DNA of 63,378 nt from Nocardioides sp. (GCA_025924815.1 JAICHQ010000009.1:1-63378); one strand, 5' to 3'. Positions 8,815 to 17,516 are shown, counted from the stretch's first letter. Translations and numbers: made by a program. The notes: generated from the letters alone by a model not told the origin.

Positions 8815-10155
8815 CTAGAGCTCGCCGAGCCTGGTGAGAAGCAGGGCCTCCGCGTGGACGACGCGCTCGAACTCGGCGAGATGAAGACCCTCGTTGGCGC
8901 CGTGGGCCCGGGTGTCGGGGTCCTCGACACCGGTGACCAGGACACTGGCCTGCGGGAACGCGTCCAGGAACTCGGCGATGAACGGGATCGAGCCGCCGAC
9001 GCCCATGTCGATCGGCTCGGTGCCGTCCCAGGCCTCGGCGAAGGCGGCGCGGGCGGCGTCGTAGGCGGGCCCGGACGCGTCGATCCGCGTGGGCTCGCCG
9101 TCGTCGACGGGCGTGATCGTGAGCTCGGCGCCCCAGGGGACGTGTCGCTCGAGGTGGCCGACGAGCGCCCGGCGGGCGCTGTCGACGGTGTCGCCCGGGG
9201 CGATGCGCAGGCTCAGGCGCGCCGTGGCGGCCGGGACGAGGGTGTTGCTCGCGCCCTCGGCCTTGGGCGCCGTCAGGCCGATCACCGAGAGCGCCGGCCT
9301 GGTCCAGAGCCGCTCGACGCTGGAGCCGCTGCCGATCCACCGCACGCCGGGGAGGGCCCCCGACTCGGCCCGGAGCCGCTGCTCGGGATAGTCCACGTCG
9401 GCCGCGGGGCCGGCGTACAGGCCCTCGACGGCGACGGATCCCTCGTCGTCGTGGCAGTTGGCGATCAGCCGGGCCAGCGTCATCAGCGAGTCAGGCACCA
9501 GGCCGCCCCACATGCCGGAGTGGACGGCGTGGGTGAGGGTGCGGACCTGCACGTCGAGACGGACCAGCCCGCGCAGGCTCGTGGTCAGGGCCGGGACGCC
9601 GACGTCCCAGTTGGTGCTGTCGGCGATCACGATGACGTCGGCGCGCAGTTCGTCGAGGTGCTGGCGCAGGAGTGCCGGGAGGCTCCCGGACCCGACCTCC
9701 TCCTCGCCCTCGACGAACATCACGACGTTGACCGGCAGGTCGTCGCCGAGGATGCGGATCGCGCCGAGGTGGGCGGCGATGCCGGCCTTGTCGTCGGCGG
9801 CACCGCGAGCGTAGAGGCGCCCGTCGCGCTCGGTGGGCTCGAACGGGTCGGAGTCCCAGTCGGCATGGTCGTTCTCGGGCTGGACGTCGTGGTGGGCGTA
9901 GAGCAGAACGGTCTTAGCGTCGGGGCGGGCGCTGCTCTTGTGGGCGATGACCGCGGGACGGCCACCGTCGGCGCTGGTGATCCGGACCTCGAATCCTTCG
10001 GCGGCGAACAGGTCCCGGACCGCCTCGGCGCTGCGACGTACCTCCCCGGCACGCTCGGGGTCGGCGCTAACCGACTGGATCCGGACCAACGACTCCAGGT
10101 CGCGGCGTACGCCGGGAAGCACGTCGGCCACCCGGGCGCGCAACTCATCACTCAT
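8815..10155 (-). CDS. M20-family metallopeptidase (dipeptidase-like)
   Basis: Product of 446 aa related to ArgE/DapE/carnosinase-type amidohydrolases. The metal-binding motifs are visible: HHDVQP (H88, D90), ARGAADDKAG, EGEEEVGS and the late HGANEG. The dimerisation domain occupies roughly residues 185-300 (THAVHSGMWGG). Such enzymes cleave dipeptides or N-acyl amino acids with two zinc ions; the substrate is not predictable. The ATG at 10155 sits seven bases after TAGGTT, so the longer open frame is not needed. It diverges from rocD across a palindrome-rich region, and the two may be co-regulated in amino acid use. Confidence 0.88.
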   Translation of the reverse strand: MSDELRARVADVLPGVRRDLESLVRIQSVSADPERAGEVRRSAEAVRDLFAAEGFEVRITSADGGRPAVIAHKSSARPDAKTVLLYAHHDVQPENDHADWDSDPFEPTERDGRLYARGAADDKAGIAAHLGAIRILGDDLPVNVVMFVEGEEEVGSGSLPALLRQHLDELRADVIVIADSTNWDVGVPALTTSLRGLVRLDVQVRTLTHAVHSGMWGGLVPDSLMTLARLIANCHDDEGSVAVEGLYAGPAADVDYPEQRLRAESGALPGVRWIGSGSSVERLWTRPALSVIGLTAPKAEGASNTLVPAATARLSLRIAPGDTVDSARRALVGHLERHVPWGAELTITPVDDGEPTRIDASGPAYDAARAAFAEAWDGTEPIDMGVGGSIPFIAEFLDAFPQASVLVTGVEDPDTRAHGANEGLHLAEFERVVHAEALLLTRLGEL

Positions 10156-10162
10156 GCCTCGG

Positions 10163-10168
10163 AACCTA
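10163..10168 (-). promoter_or_regulatory. -10 box, leaderless promoter of the M20 peptidase
   Basis: TAGGTT on the minus strand, seven bases before the ATG at 10155. No ribosome site is needed or seen. Confidence 0.5.
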
Positions 10169-10181
10169 CCCAGGCGGGATT

Positions 10182-10236
10182 GTCCCCGACGTTCGGGTCG
10201 CTCCAGGGCCCCGAACCCGACCACAACGTCGGGGAC
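10182..10236. promoter_or_regulatory. Long inverted repeat between M20 peptidase and rocD
   Basis: GTCCCCGACGTT (10182-10193) is repeated exactly in inverted orientation as AACGTCGGGGAC (10225-10236). Inside, CGGGT (10194-10198) pairs with ACCCG (10215-10219), with five unpaired bases on the right side. The whole can fold into a stem of about 17 bp. It lies upstream of both divergent genes, so it is not a terminator for either. An operator or a structured leader element is likely. Confidence 0.45.
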
Positions 10237-10246
10237 TATGCCAGAA

Positions 10247-10259
10247 ATTGTCTGACAAT
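10247..10259. promoter_or_regulatory. Perfect 13-bp palindrome, GntR-type operator candidate
   Basis: ATTGTC-T-GACAAT. The core TTGTCTGACAA fits the TNGTNNNACNA pattern described for FadR-type GntR repressors. It lies about 80 bp before the rocD start, in a locally AT-rich patch. No GntR gene lies in this window, so the repressor would act from elsewhere. Confidence 0.45.
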
Positions 10260-10337
10260 CATTTGGAGAACGGGCACGGGTGCGGGACCATGGAAGCACT
10301 TCCCCATCCACGACCCGACGCCTTCGAAAGCACTGCC

Positions 10338-11552
10338 ATGACCGATCAGAACTCCGGCACCGCCCGCCACATCGAGCTCACCGAGACCTACGCCGCGCAC
10401 AACTACCACCCGCTGCCGGTGGTGATCGCCTCCGGCGAGGGCGCCTGGGTCACCGACGTCGACGGGAAGCGCTACCTCGACTGCCTCGCGGGCTACTCCG
10501 CCCTCAACTTCGGCCACGCGCACCCCCGCCTGGTCGAGGTGGCCCGTGAGCAGCTCGGCCGGCTGACGCTGACGAGCCGGGCGTTCTACAACGACCAGCT
10601 GGGCCCGTTCTCCCAGGCCCTGGCCGAGCTCACCGGCAAGGAGATGATCCTGCCGATGAACTCCGGTGCCGAGGCCGTCGAGACCGCGATCAAGGTGAGC
10701 CGGAAGTGGGGCTACCAGGTCAAGGGCGTGCCGGAGAACCGCGCGACGATCGTCGCGATGGAGGGCAACTTCCACGGCCGCACCACCACGATCGTGTCGT
10801 TCTCGACCGACCCCGACGCGACGGTGGGCTACGCGCCCTACACCCCGGGCTTCCGCCTGGTGCCGTACGGCGACATCGAGGCGATGCGCGCCGCGGTCGA
10901 CGACACCACGGTGGCCATCCTGCTCGAGCCGGTGCAGGGCGAGGCCGGTGTGATCATCCCCCCCGAGGGCTTCCTGCAGGACGTGCGCACGTTGTGTCGC
11001 GACAAGGGCGTCCTGATGGCCGCCGACGAGATCCAGTCCGGTCTGGCGCGCACCGGCCGCACGTTCGCGTGCGACCACGAGGACGTCGTCCCCGACATCT
11101 ACATCCTGGGCAAGGCGCTCGGCGGCGGGCTGTACCCGGTCTCGGCCGTGGCGGCGAACCGCGACGTACTCGGCGTGATCACGCCCGGCACGCACGGTTC
11201 GACGTTCGGCGGGAACCCGCTGGCCGCAGCGATCGGCACCGAGGTCGTGGCGATGCTGCAGACCGGGGAGTTCCAGGAGCGTGCGGCCAAGCTCGGCGAG
11301 CAGCTGTACGACGGGCTGCTGGGCCTGGTCGGGCACGGCATCGACGCCGTCCGCGCCCGTGGCCTGTGGGCCGGCATCGACATCGCCGCCGACAAGATGA
11401 CCGGCCGCGAGTTCACCGAGGCACTGCTGGAGAAGGGGATCCTGGCCAAGGAGGCCCACGGCCAGACCGTGCGACTCGCTCCCCCGATCGTCGCCTCCGA
11501 GTCCGACATCGACCTCCTGGTCTCCTGCTTCGGCGAGGTCGTCACCGCCTAG
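10338..11552 (+). CDS. rocD: Ornithine-oxo-acid transaminase
   Basis: Product of 404 aa, the family length. It transfers the delta-amino group of ornithine to 2-oxoglutarate, giving glutamate semialdehyde in arginine catabolism or proline supply. Class III aminotransferase signatures are present: MNSGAEAVETAIKV, LMAADEIQSGLARTG and the PLP lysine K259 in ILGKALGGG, then STFGGNPLAAA. An upstream ATG at 10248 is in frame but lies inside the palindrome; the ATG at 10338 gives the conserved N-terminus and has GAAAG before it. Lysine- or acetylornithine-type aminotransferases are related, but the fit to RocD is good. Confidence 0.9.
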   Translation: MTDQNSGTARHIELTETYAAHNYHPLPVVIASGEGAWVTDVDGKRYLDCLAGYSALNFGHAHPRLVEVAREQLGRLTLTSRAFYNDQLGPFSQALAELTGKEMILPMNSGAEAVETAIKVSRKWGYQVKGVPENRATIVAMEGNFHGRTTTIVSFSTDPDATVGYAPYTPGFRLVPYGDIEAMRAAVDDTTVAILLEPVQGEAGVIIPPEGFLQDVRTLCRDKGVLMAADEIQSGLARTGRTFACDHEDVVPDIYILGKALGGGLYPVSAVAANRDVLGVITPGTHGSTFGGNPLAAAIGTEVVAMLQTGEFQERAAKLGEQLYDGLLGLVGHGIDAVRARGLWAGIDIAADKMTGREFTEALLEKGILAKEAHGQTVRLAPPIVASESDIDLLVSCFGEVVTA

Positions 11553-11560
11553 CTAGGACC

Positions 11561-11587
11561 CTCAGCTCCGACGAGGTCGAAGCTGAG
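11561..11587. terminator. Hairpin between convergent rocD and 2-hydroxyacid dehydrogenase
   Basis: CTCAGCT (11561-11567) pairs with AGCTGAG (11581-11587), and inside it CGAC pairs with GTCG. There is no T-run, as usual in such GC-rich genomes. It lies 9 bp after the rocD stop and 45 bp from the stop of the opposing gene, so it may serve both. Confidence 0.45.
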
Positions 11588-11631
11588 CATCGCACCGAGC
11601 AGCGAAGCGAGTTCGTTCGCGAGCTGACAAC

Positions 11632-12537
11632 TCAGCGGAGGACGAGGTTGCGCAGCGGACGGCCGTCGCGGAGGCGGGCGAGCTGGTCGCGGACCAGCGC
11701 GGCCATTCGGGGGAGCATCGCGGTGGTGCCGCCGGCGATGTGGGAGGTGATCAGCACGCCGTCGGCGGCCCAGAGCAGGTGGTCGTCGGGGAGCGGCTCG
11801 GGATCGGTCACGTCGAGGGCGAAGCGGAGCCGCCCGGCCTCGGACATGACCGCGGCATTGTCGAGAAGCGCCCCACGGCCGACGTTGACGACCAGGGCGC
11901 CGTCGCGCAGCCGGGCCAGGAAGGCCGCGTCGACCAGGTGTCGGGTCCGTTCCGAGAGAGGCAGCACCACGACGACGACGTGCTGGGAGGCCCAGTCGAC
12001 CTCGTCGACGCTCACCACGCGCCCGACCAGCTCGTCCTCGCGCGGCGACGTCGCGACGCCGGTGACCAGCGCTCGGCAGGCGAGCATCCGGGCGGCGACG
12101 GCCCGCCCGATCGAGCCGTACCCCAGGATCGCGACGCTGCTGTCCGCCAGGCTCCGGCGCTCGACGTCCTGCTGCCAGTGGCCGTGCTCGCGCACCGCGA
12201 CGTCGATGCCGCGCAGCGAGGCGATGGTCAGGCCGAGCGCCAGCTCGGCTGTCGCGTCGTCGTGGACGCCGCGCGCGGAGAGCAGGTCGAGTGACGGAGG
12301 GACCAGGTCGACGACCGAGTCGTACCCCGCCGTCTGCAGCTGGACGGCGCGGAGGCGCGGCAACCCCGCCAGCTCCCGCGCGGTCGACCGCGCGCGGGTG
12401 TAGTCGGGCACGAGGAACTCGATCTCCTCCGCGCGTGCGGGCAGCCGCTCGCCCTCCGGCCAGACCACGACCTCGACACCCTCGACGTCACCCACCGCAT
12501 CGGCGAGCTCCTGGGACTGCACGGCGGCGACGATCAC
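11632..12537 (-). CDS. D-isomer-specific 2-hydroxyacid dehydrogenase family protein
   Basis: Product of 301 aa. The NAD-binding Rossmann motif is GYGSIGRAVAARM, followed by the usual catalytic-domain features VNVGRGALLDN and DVTDPEPLPDDHLLW, and a final TSHIAGGT histidine region. These enzymes reduce 2-oxo acids to D-2-hydroxy acids. The family includes glyoxylate/hydroxypyruvate reductases and phosphoglycerate dehydrogenase; the short length and missing ACT domain argue against SerA. The GTG start at 12537 is preceded by GGAGGA and overlaps the stop of the SCP-like gene by four bases (GTGA), so translation is probably coupled. Confidence 0.85.
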   Translation of the reverse strand: MIVAAVQSQELADAVGDVEGVEVVVWPEGERLPARAEEIEFLVPDYTRARSTARELAGLPRLRAVQLQTAGYDSVVDLVPPSLDLLSARGVHDDATAELALGLTIASLRGIDVAVREHGHWQQDVERRSLADSSVAILGYGSIGRAVAARMLACRALVTGVATSPREDELVGRVVSVDEVDWASQHVVVVVLPLSERTRHLVDAAFLARLRDGALVVNVGRGALLDNAAVMSEAGRLRFALDVTDPEPLPDDHLLWAADGVLITSHIAGGTTAMLPRMAALVRDQLARLRDGRPLRNLVLR

Positions 12538-12902
12538 GCGTCCTCCTCCCGGGGCGTCAGCGGGAGCAGCGGGGAGAGGTCGGCTCGTTCCCCGCTCGCC
12601 TGAATGCGCCCGTCCGACCCGGCGTCGGCCCACGACAGGCTCCCGGTTGCGAGCGCGATCCAGGTGTCCGCGTCCAGCTCCACCACCGCCGGTGGCGTCC
12701 CCCGGGTGTGGCGCACCCCGGCGATCGCCTGCACCGCGGCGTACGGCGGCACGCGGACCTCGACCGACGCCCCCGGCGCGCGTTCGGCCAGCACGGCCAG
12801 GAAGTGCTTGACCAGGAGCCGGGTCTGCTCCGGGCTCCGCGGATCGGCCGCAAGCGCGTCCCGGACGACGTCGTACGACGCGGGTCGGAGTCGTGCGGGC
12901 AT
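12534..12902 (-). CDS. Sterol-carrier-like small protein
   Basis: Product of 122 aa. The sequence has the features of the short SCP2-like (sterol carrier) proteins of actinobacteria: a helical N-terminus with an LLVKHFLAVLAERAPG helix, then a VRVPPYAAVQAI strand region and the conserved tail VELDADTWIALATG.LSW. Such domains bind lipids or hydrophobic ligands; in this subfamily the ligand is unknown. It sits 17 bp after the glycosyltransferase gene and overlaps the dehydrogenase gene by four bases, so it is in the same leftward operon. Confidence 0.65.
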   Translation of the reverse strand: MPARLRPASYDVVRDALAADPRSPEQTRLLVKHFLAVLAERAPGASVEVRVPPYAAVQAIAGVRHTRGTPPAVVELDADTWIALATGSLSWADAGSDGRIQASGERADLSPLLPLTPREEDA

Positions 12903-12919
12903 GGCTCCATCACAGCACG

Positions 12920-15604
12920 TCAGGACGTGGTGCGTGACGGGCCTCCCCTCGACGGCGGCGCCGGCCGTCGTACGGCGTGCAGGGCGCGGCGCGCCGCACC
13001 ACGGGCGCGGCCGACCGCCACCTGCCGCAGGGTGGGCCTTCGGTAGGTGTGCGCGTGCCTCGACTCGAGGATCGCGTCCACCACGCGTTCGCAGCAGCGT
13101 CCGTCACGCTCCGGAAAGCTCTCCTGGATGCGTTGCAGATAGACCGGGTCGGGTTCCGGACCCGTCTCGACCGTCTTGGTGAGGGCAGCAACGGCCTCGC
13201 CGGCGGTGAAGGTCACGGGACCGTAGCCATCGCGTTCGTAGTCGAAGTAGCCGTGCCGGCCGAGGTGCCATCCGGCGTTCACGCGGTCTCGGTCGAACTG
13301 GAAGTAGACGATGGGACGTTCGATGTAGGCGGCGTTGAAGAACATCGAGGAGTAGTCGGTCACCAGCACGCGGGCACGAGCGAAGATCTCCTGCACGTTC
13401 TGACCTTCGAACTCCAGCGTCCGGACGTGCGGCATCGTGTCCAGCCGAGCGGTTCCCTGGAAGTTCGGATGCAGGAGCAGCGCCACCTGCAGGCCGGTCC
13501 GCTCGGCCAGCTCCTTGACCTGCGGACTGTTGATCACCGAGGTCCACTCGGTGGCGAACTGGGACGTGCGGAAGTCCTCGGTCACCCGGTGCCGTCCGGT
13601 CACGACCGGTTCCGAGGAGGACAGCCACTGCCGCCAGGTGGGCGCGATCAGGATGAGGTCGCGCTGGTCGGGTGGGAACCGCTGCCCCGCCTCGAGGATG
13701 CGATCGAAGCGAGGGAGCCCGGTCAGCTTCACCTCCTTGGTCGTGTACCGGTAGGTGGTGTGGTCGTCCACGACGGAGTGCATCTCGGCACGCGTGCTGG
13801 TCACGAGCAGGTCGATGTTCTTCCGGTTCAGCCAGGTCGAGAGGTCGTCCTTCATGACGCCGTGCTGCAGGAAGACGATCCGCCACCCCGGCTCGGCCAG
13901 CGCTCTGATCGCTGCCGGTCGCACGACCGCGTCGTCGATGTGGGAGGAGATCAACTCGGTGCAGTTCAGCATCAGCAGCTTCCAGACGAACGATCCGTGC
14001 GCGACCACTCGCCGGTAGCCGTCCCGCCGCAGGCGCTTGTGGTCCGGCGTGCCGCTCTCGATCACGAACCAGGCATTCACATCCGGCCGGTTGGCGCTGA
14101 GGTGGCGGAACAGGTGCTCGGCACTGTCGTCCGCGTTGAAGACGCGGTCGATCAGGACCCACGCGTCCCGGAAGTATCGCCGGACCAGTCGGGTCCGGGC
14201 CAGGCGGGTGACCATGCGGTCGCCGAAAGTCAGCTCCGGTTCCGGCTTCTTGGGTGCCGCCACCGGCTCGTGTGCCAGCAACTTGTTGACCGTCCCGGCC
14301 GTCAGCCGACGTTCGGGTGGTTTCGGGTCGGCGGTGCGTATCTCGAGCTCTTCACCATCGAGGACGACCCGGACCGTGCCGAACGGCAACCAGACGATCC
14401 GCTCGTGCAACAGCGTCCGATCGAAGAACTGCACGTCTCGGATCTTCTGGTGCACCGGCTGGACGTACCTGCTGAAGACCGTGAACTTCTCGTCGGGCAT
14501 CTCGCCGCGGTAGCGGTAACAGACCCGCAACAGCTTCTGGTCCTCGTCGAGCCGGTCCACGACGGCGTACGACGTGTGCCAGGGCTCACTGTCGTACCCG
14601 TGCAGCAGCATCTCGCGCCGGGTCACCGACAAGAAGGTGGCTCGGTAGCTCTCGACGCCGCCTCGGTCGAGGAGCGCACAGATCTGCTCCATCAGCTCGT
14701 GGAACCGCACCAGGGTGTCGCCGTGGGCGGCCGTCGGCGCGGCCAGTCGATCGTTCATCTTCAGGTACCAGGAGAGCTCGTAGATCACCATGCCCTGCAA
14801 CCAGCTGGGAATGCGTCCACACCGCTCGGACCCTTCGCGCAAGAGCGCCAGGTATCCGTGCTCCAACACGTCGGTGAACCGTCCCGGGTCGGCCCAGCTG
14901 CGGTCCAGCTGAGACGTGCCGTCCCCGCGTATGCGGTAGTTGTAGACGGCGTTCGGGAGATACACCACGGTCGGCGCAGGAGCGTGCAACAGGTAGAGGC
15001 AGCAGAAATGACCGTCCTCGAACGTGGTACGCAGCCGGTCGTCGTAACGCAGGTTCCCGCGTTTGATCTCGTCGGCTCGGAAGAACGAGGAGGCGGCGTG
15101 CCCGTGGAAGTGGCCGGAGTCGATGTTCAGGTTGCGCAGCCGGTTGCCGGCGACGAAATGTCTCCGGAGCGGGTGCGTGCTCTCCGACCCCGTCGTCCCG
15201 CTGAACACGGCCCGGTTCGTGGCGACCATCATCACGTCGGGGCGTTTACGAAGGTAGGCGTCGACCTCGGCGAGATAGCCCGGGTCCAGCACGTCGTCGG
15301 GATCGGTGAAGGTGATCCACTCACCACGGGCGCGGGCCATTCCGGCGTTGCGCGCCGATGCGGGCCCACCGTTCTTCTGGGAGACCACCGTGACCAGTTC
15401 GGGTCGGCGCTGCTGCCAGGCTTCGAGCTGAGCAAGGCAGTCGTCGGTCGAGCCGTCGTCCACGACGATGACCTGGAGCCGTTCGAGCGGGAAGGTCTGA
15501 GCCTCGATCGAGGCGATGAACGCTTCCAGATAGGCGCCGACGTTGTACACCGCGGAGACGATGGAGAATCGCGCTGTGTGGTCCTCGACTTCCGATGTCG
15601 TCAT
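12920..15604 (-). CDS. Two-domain GT2 glycosyltransferase / CDP-glycerol glycerophosphotransferase
   Basis: Product of 894 aa. The N-terminal GT-A domain (about residues 12-230) shows SIVSAVYNVGAYL, VDDGSTDD, the acidic nucleotide-sugar motif TFTDPDDVLD and a typical acceptor region. A middle region of about 200 residues is less clear. The C-terminal domain (about 500-830) resembles TagB/TagF polyol-phosphate transferases: FLQHGVMKDDLS, LTGLPRFD, IAPTWRQW and VLVTDYSSMFFNAAYI. The tail is very basic. Such enzymes build teichoic-acid-like or polyol-phosphate-bearing wall polymers at the inner membrane face. The sulfotransferase gene 64 bp upstream suggests a decorated surface polymer. Which sugar and polyol are used is unknown. 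Confidence 0.85.
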   Translation of the reverse strand: MTTSEVEDHTARFSIVSAVYNVGAYLEAFIASIEAQTFPLERLQVIVVDDGSTDDCLAQLEAWQQRRPELVTVVSQKNGGPASARNAGMARARGEWITFTDPDDVLDPGYLAEVDAYLRKRPDVMMVATNRAVFSGTTGSESTHPLRRHFVAGNRLRNLNIDSGHFHGHAASSFFRADEIKRGNLRYDDRLRTTFEDGHFCCLYLLHAPAPTVVYLPNAVYNYRIRGDGTSQLDRSWADPGRFTDVLEHGYLALLREGSERCGRIPSWLQGMVIYELSWYLKMNDRLAAPTAAHGDTLVRFHELMEQICALLDRGGVESYRATFLSVTRREMLLHGYDSEPWHTSYAVVDRLDEDQKLLRVCYRYRGEMPDEKFTVFSRYVQPVHQKIRDVQFFDRTLLHERIVWLPFGTVRVVLDGEELEIRTADPKPPERRLTAGTVNKLLAHEPVAAPKKPEPELTFGDRMVTRLARTRLVRRYFRDAWVLIDRVFNADDSAEHLFRHLSANRPDVNAWFVIESGTPDHKRLRRDGYRRVVAHGSFVWKLLMLNCTELISSHIDDAVVRPAAIRALAEPGWRIVFLQHGVMKDDLSTWLNRKNIDLLVTSTRAEMHSVVDDHTTYRYTTKEVKLTGLPRFDRILEAGQRFPPDQRDLILIAPTWRQWLSSSEPVVTGRHRVTEDFRTSQFATEWTSVINSPQVKELAERTGLQVALLLHPNFQGTARLDTMPHVRTLEFEGQNVQEIFARARVLVTDYSSMFFNAAYIERPIVYFQFDRDRVNAGWHLGRHGYFDYERDGYGPVTFTAGEAVAALTKTVETGPEPDPVYLQRIQESFPERDGRCCERVVDAILESRHAHTYRRPTLRQVAVGRARGAARRALHAVRRPAPPSRGGPSRTTS

Positions 15605-15668
15605 CTGCCAACCCAGCTCTGGCCGGGATGGCTAGGACACACCGCGAGGACCGTCCCGGACAACCCGA

Positions 15669-16757
15669 TCACGTGCGGCGGAGGCATCGTCGCATCCCAC
15701 GCAGCAAGCGGTCGAGCATTGAGCGAAGACGACCGTGTCGAGGTGGCGGGGGGACCGCCCGCTTTCGGAGCCGACGTCGGAGCCGGTCGACCCGCTTCGC
15801 GGCCGCGTCGGCCCGTCGCTTCTCCGCGTCCGCCCGCTTCCGCTCCGTGACGACCTCGGCCCGAAAGGCCATGGCTTGGTTGCGCAGGTACGCGATCCGC
15901 CGGCCGAGCGACGCCCGCAGCTCGACCTGGGCCAGATCCGCGTCGGTCCACTTGGAGTTGCGCTCGATGGTGGCGAAGTCCCATCGATCGCCGAACCTCT
16001 CGAAGTCCGCGGCGTAGATCTTCTCGATCTGGGCGTCGACACCGTTCGCGAACGGCAGGGGGTTGGCGCGTAGGGGCGTGTCGTTCAACCGAGGCAAGGT
16101 GAGCTCGCCTTTCCAGCCCACGCGGTCGAGGTGCTGGCGCAAGTCCGTTTGGAGCCGGCCGAGATCGCGGACGTCATAGATGTCGGTATACGTCACGACG
16201 TCCTCATGGAGCAACTCGACCTGGTCGCAGAAGTGACCGTCGCCTCGGATCCGGTGACCGGGCTCACGCAACATCAGGTCGACGAACTCAGCGAAGTCCT
16301 CGACGATCGAGGCTGTGGTCACCGGGTGCCGCGGATACCAGGGCTCCCGCTGGAACGAGGTGTACCCGGGGTTCTCCAGGAGCAGCTTGCTCTGCCACGC
16401 GGAGAACAGTCGGGATCGCGGGTCCCGGGTGACGGCAAAGACGAACCAGCCGTTGCTCGGATGGATCTGCGCTCGGACCTCGGGGTCGAGCTGGTCCAGG
16501 CGCGGCGTCTTCCGCCACTGCCGACGGTCGTGGATGTCGTCCTCGTCTCCGACGCTCGCCTGGAGGCTCGGTCCGAAGCTGCTGAGGTCCTCGCCGGCGA
16601 TGCCTGCCACCATCCACTTGAGGCTGGTGCACGCGTTCTTGTTCACCTGGACGAACATCACCCGCGCATCGGGCACCGGGTAGACGCGCCCCCTGGCGCT
16701 CTTCCTGTCGAGCATCGCCGCCAGCGGGTCACTCTCGTGGGTGGGAAGGTGGGTCAC
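15669..16757 (-). CDS. Sulfotransferase family protein with C-terminal basic coiled coil
   Basis: Product of 362 aa. The 5'-phosphosulfate loop for PAPS is visible near residue 40 (VNKNACTSLKWM), and the 3'-phosphate motif follows around residue 115 (TRDPRSRLFSAW). This resembles the Sulfotransfer_2 group that modifies carbohydrates. Residues about 285-345 are Arg/Glu/Ala-rich and likely helical or coiled coil, ending in a very basic tail. The GTG start has GGGAG five bases upstream. It precedes the glycosyltransferase gene in the same direction, so sulfation of the polymer made by that enzyme is the simplest model. No PAPS-synthesis genes are in the window. Confidence 0.8.
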   Translation of the reverse strand: MTHLPTHESDPLAAMLDRKSARGRVYPVPDARVMFVQVNKNACTSLKWMVAGIAGEDLSSFGPSLQASVGDEDDIHDRRQWRKTPRLDQLDPEVRAQIHPSNGWFVFAVTRDPRSRLFSAWQSKLLLENPGYTSFQREPWYPRHPVTTASIVEDFAEFVDLMLREPGHRIRGDGHFCDQVELLHEDVVTYTDIYDVRDLGRLQTDLRQHLDRVGWKGELTLPRLNDTPLRANPLPFANGVDAQIEKIYAADFERFGDRWDFATIERNSKWTDADLAQVELRASLGRRIAYLRNQAMAFRAEVVTERKRADAEKRRADAAAKRVDRLRRRLRKRAVPPPPRHGRLRSMLDRLLRGMRRCLRRT

Positions 16758-16872
16758 GGAGCTCCCTGGTCGTGTGCGTGCGAACGGTCACGGTCAGCGT
16801 GCCAGAGCCCCCGGTCCCAGCCCAAGACGGCACCCACGAGTTCGGGGGTCGACGGAGCGGTCCGGCATCGCA

Positions 16873-17448
16873 TCACTTCTCCTCGGAGTCCTCGGGATAG
16901 GGCTGGACCATCGAGTAGAAGACATAGGTACGCCGGTCGCGCGGGCGCCCGCGCGAGCCCTTCACCCACCTCGCCAGGACCTCGTCCACCTCGCCCATGA
17001 ACTGGGCCGCCTCGGCCTTCGACAGTCGCAGGTTCTGGTCGACGATCGCACTGAAAGTGTCCTTCTGCTCCTTGAACGAGAACACCTCGTCCACCAGACG
17101 GTGCGCCCAGGCCGCCTTGCTCTGGCGGAACACCGACAGCGCCGCCTTGCCGCCGGGCTCGGCCTCGATGTCGTCCACGTCGAGCTGGAAGGCGCGCCGG
17201 TCGGACCGCCGGTAGACGCGGTCCCGCTTGTCGCGGGCAGCTTCGGGCGCCGCCACGATGAGGCCGTACTTGGCCAGCTGGCGCAGGTGGAAGCTCGCCT
17301 GGTTGGCCGGGATGTCGAGCAGGTCGGCCACGTCCGCCGCGCGCAGCGTCGTCGACAGGTCGAACTCGTCGAGGATCCGCGCGCGCATCGGATGGGCGAT
17401 GGCGCGGAGCACCCGCGGGTCGCTCATCGGCCGGGGTTCGTACGCCAC
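16873..17448 (-). CDS. ArsR-type winged-helix transcriptional regulator
   Basis: Product of 191 aa. The N-terminal winged helix (about residues 8-80) shows RAIAHPMRARILDEF, the recognition helix region IPANQASFHLRQLAKYGLI and a basic wing. The C-terminal half is a helical domain of unknown ligand, longer than in metal-sensing ArsR proteins, and no metal-site cysteines are visible. A GTG at 17454 would add two residues, but the GTG at 17448 lies six bases after TAGGCT and fits a leaderless start. It diverges from an MFS transporter across 68 bp containing nested inverted repeats, so it is probably the local repressor of both genes. Confidence 0.85.
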   Translation of the reverse strand: MAYEPRPMSDPRVLRAIAHPMRARILDEFDLSTTLRAADVADLLDIPANQASFHLRQLAKYGLIVAAPEAARDKRDRVYRRSDRRAFQLDVDDIEAEPGGKAALSVFRQSKAAWAHRLVDEVFSFKEQKDTFSAIVDQNLRLSKAEAAQFMGEVDEVLARWVKGSRGRPRDRRTYVFYSMVQPYPEDSEEK

Positions 17449-17454
17449 GGACAC

Positions 17455-17460
17455 AGCCTA
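17455..17460 (-). promoter_or_regulatory. -10 box, leaderless ArsR-type regulator promoter
   Basis: TAGGCT on the minus strand, six bases before the GTG at 17448. It abuts the operator array, so the regulator would control itself. Confidence 0.45.
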
Positions 17461-17464
17461 GCAA

Positions 17465-17516
17465 ATTCCGCACAATATCTTGCGCAAGATAACTTGCGCA
17501 CTATATGGTGCGGAAT
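17465..17516. promoter_or_regulatory. Nested operator array of the ArsR/MFS pair
   Basis: A perfect 14-bp palindrome ATCTTGCGCAAGAT (17477-17490) is followed by a second half-site CTTGCGCA (17493-17500). Around them lies an outer inverted repeat of 14 bp, ATTCCGCACAATAT (17465-17478) against ATATGGTGCGGAAT (17503-17516), with one mismatch. Both promoters lie within or beside it. This is a strong candidate for autoregulation and co-repression. Confidence 0.6.
17480..17509 (+). promoter_or_regulatory. -35/-10 promoter of the MFS gene at 17517
   Basis: TTGCGC (17480-17485), an 18-bp spacer, and TATGGT (17504-17509), which ends seven bases before the GTG at 17517. The ATG at 17505 would lie inside this -10 box and so is probably not the start. 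Confidence 0.5.
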
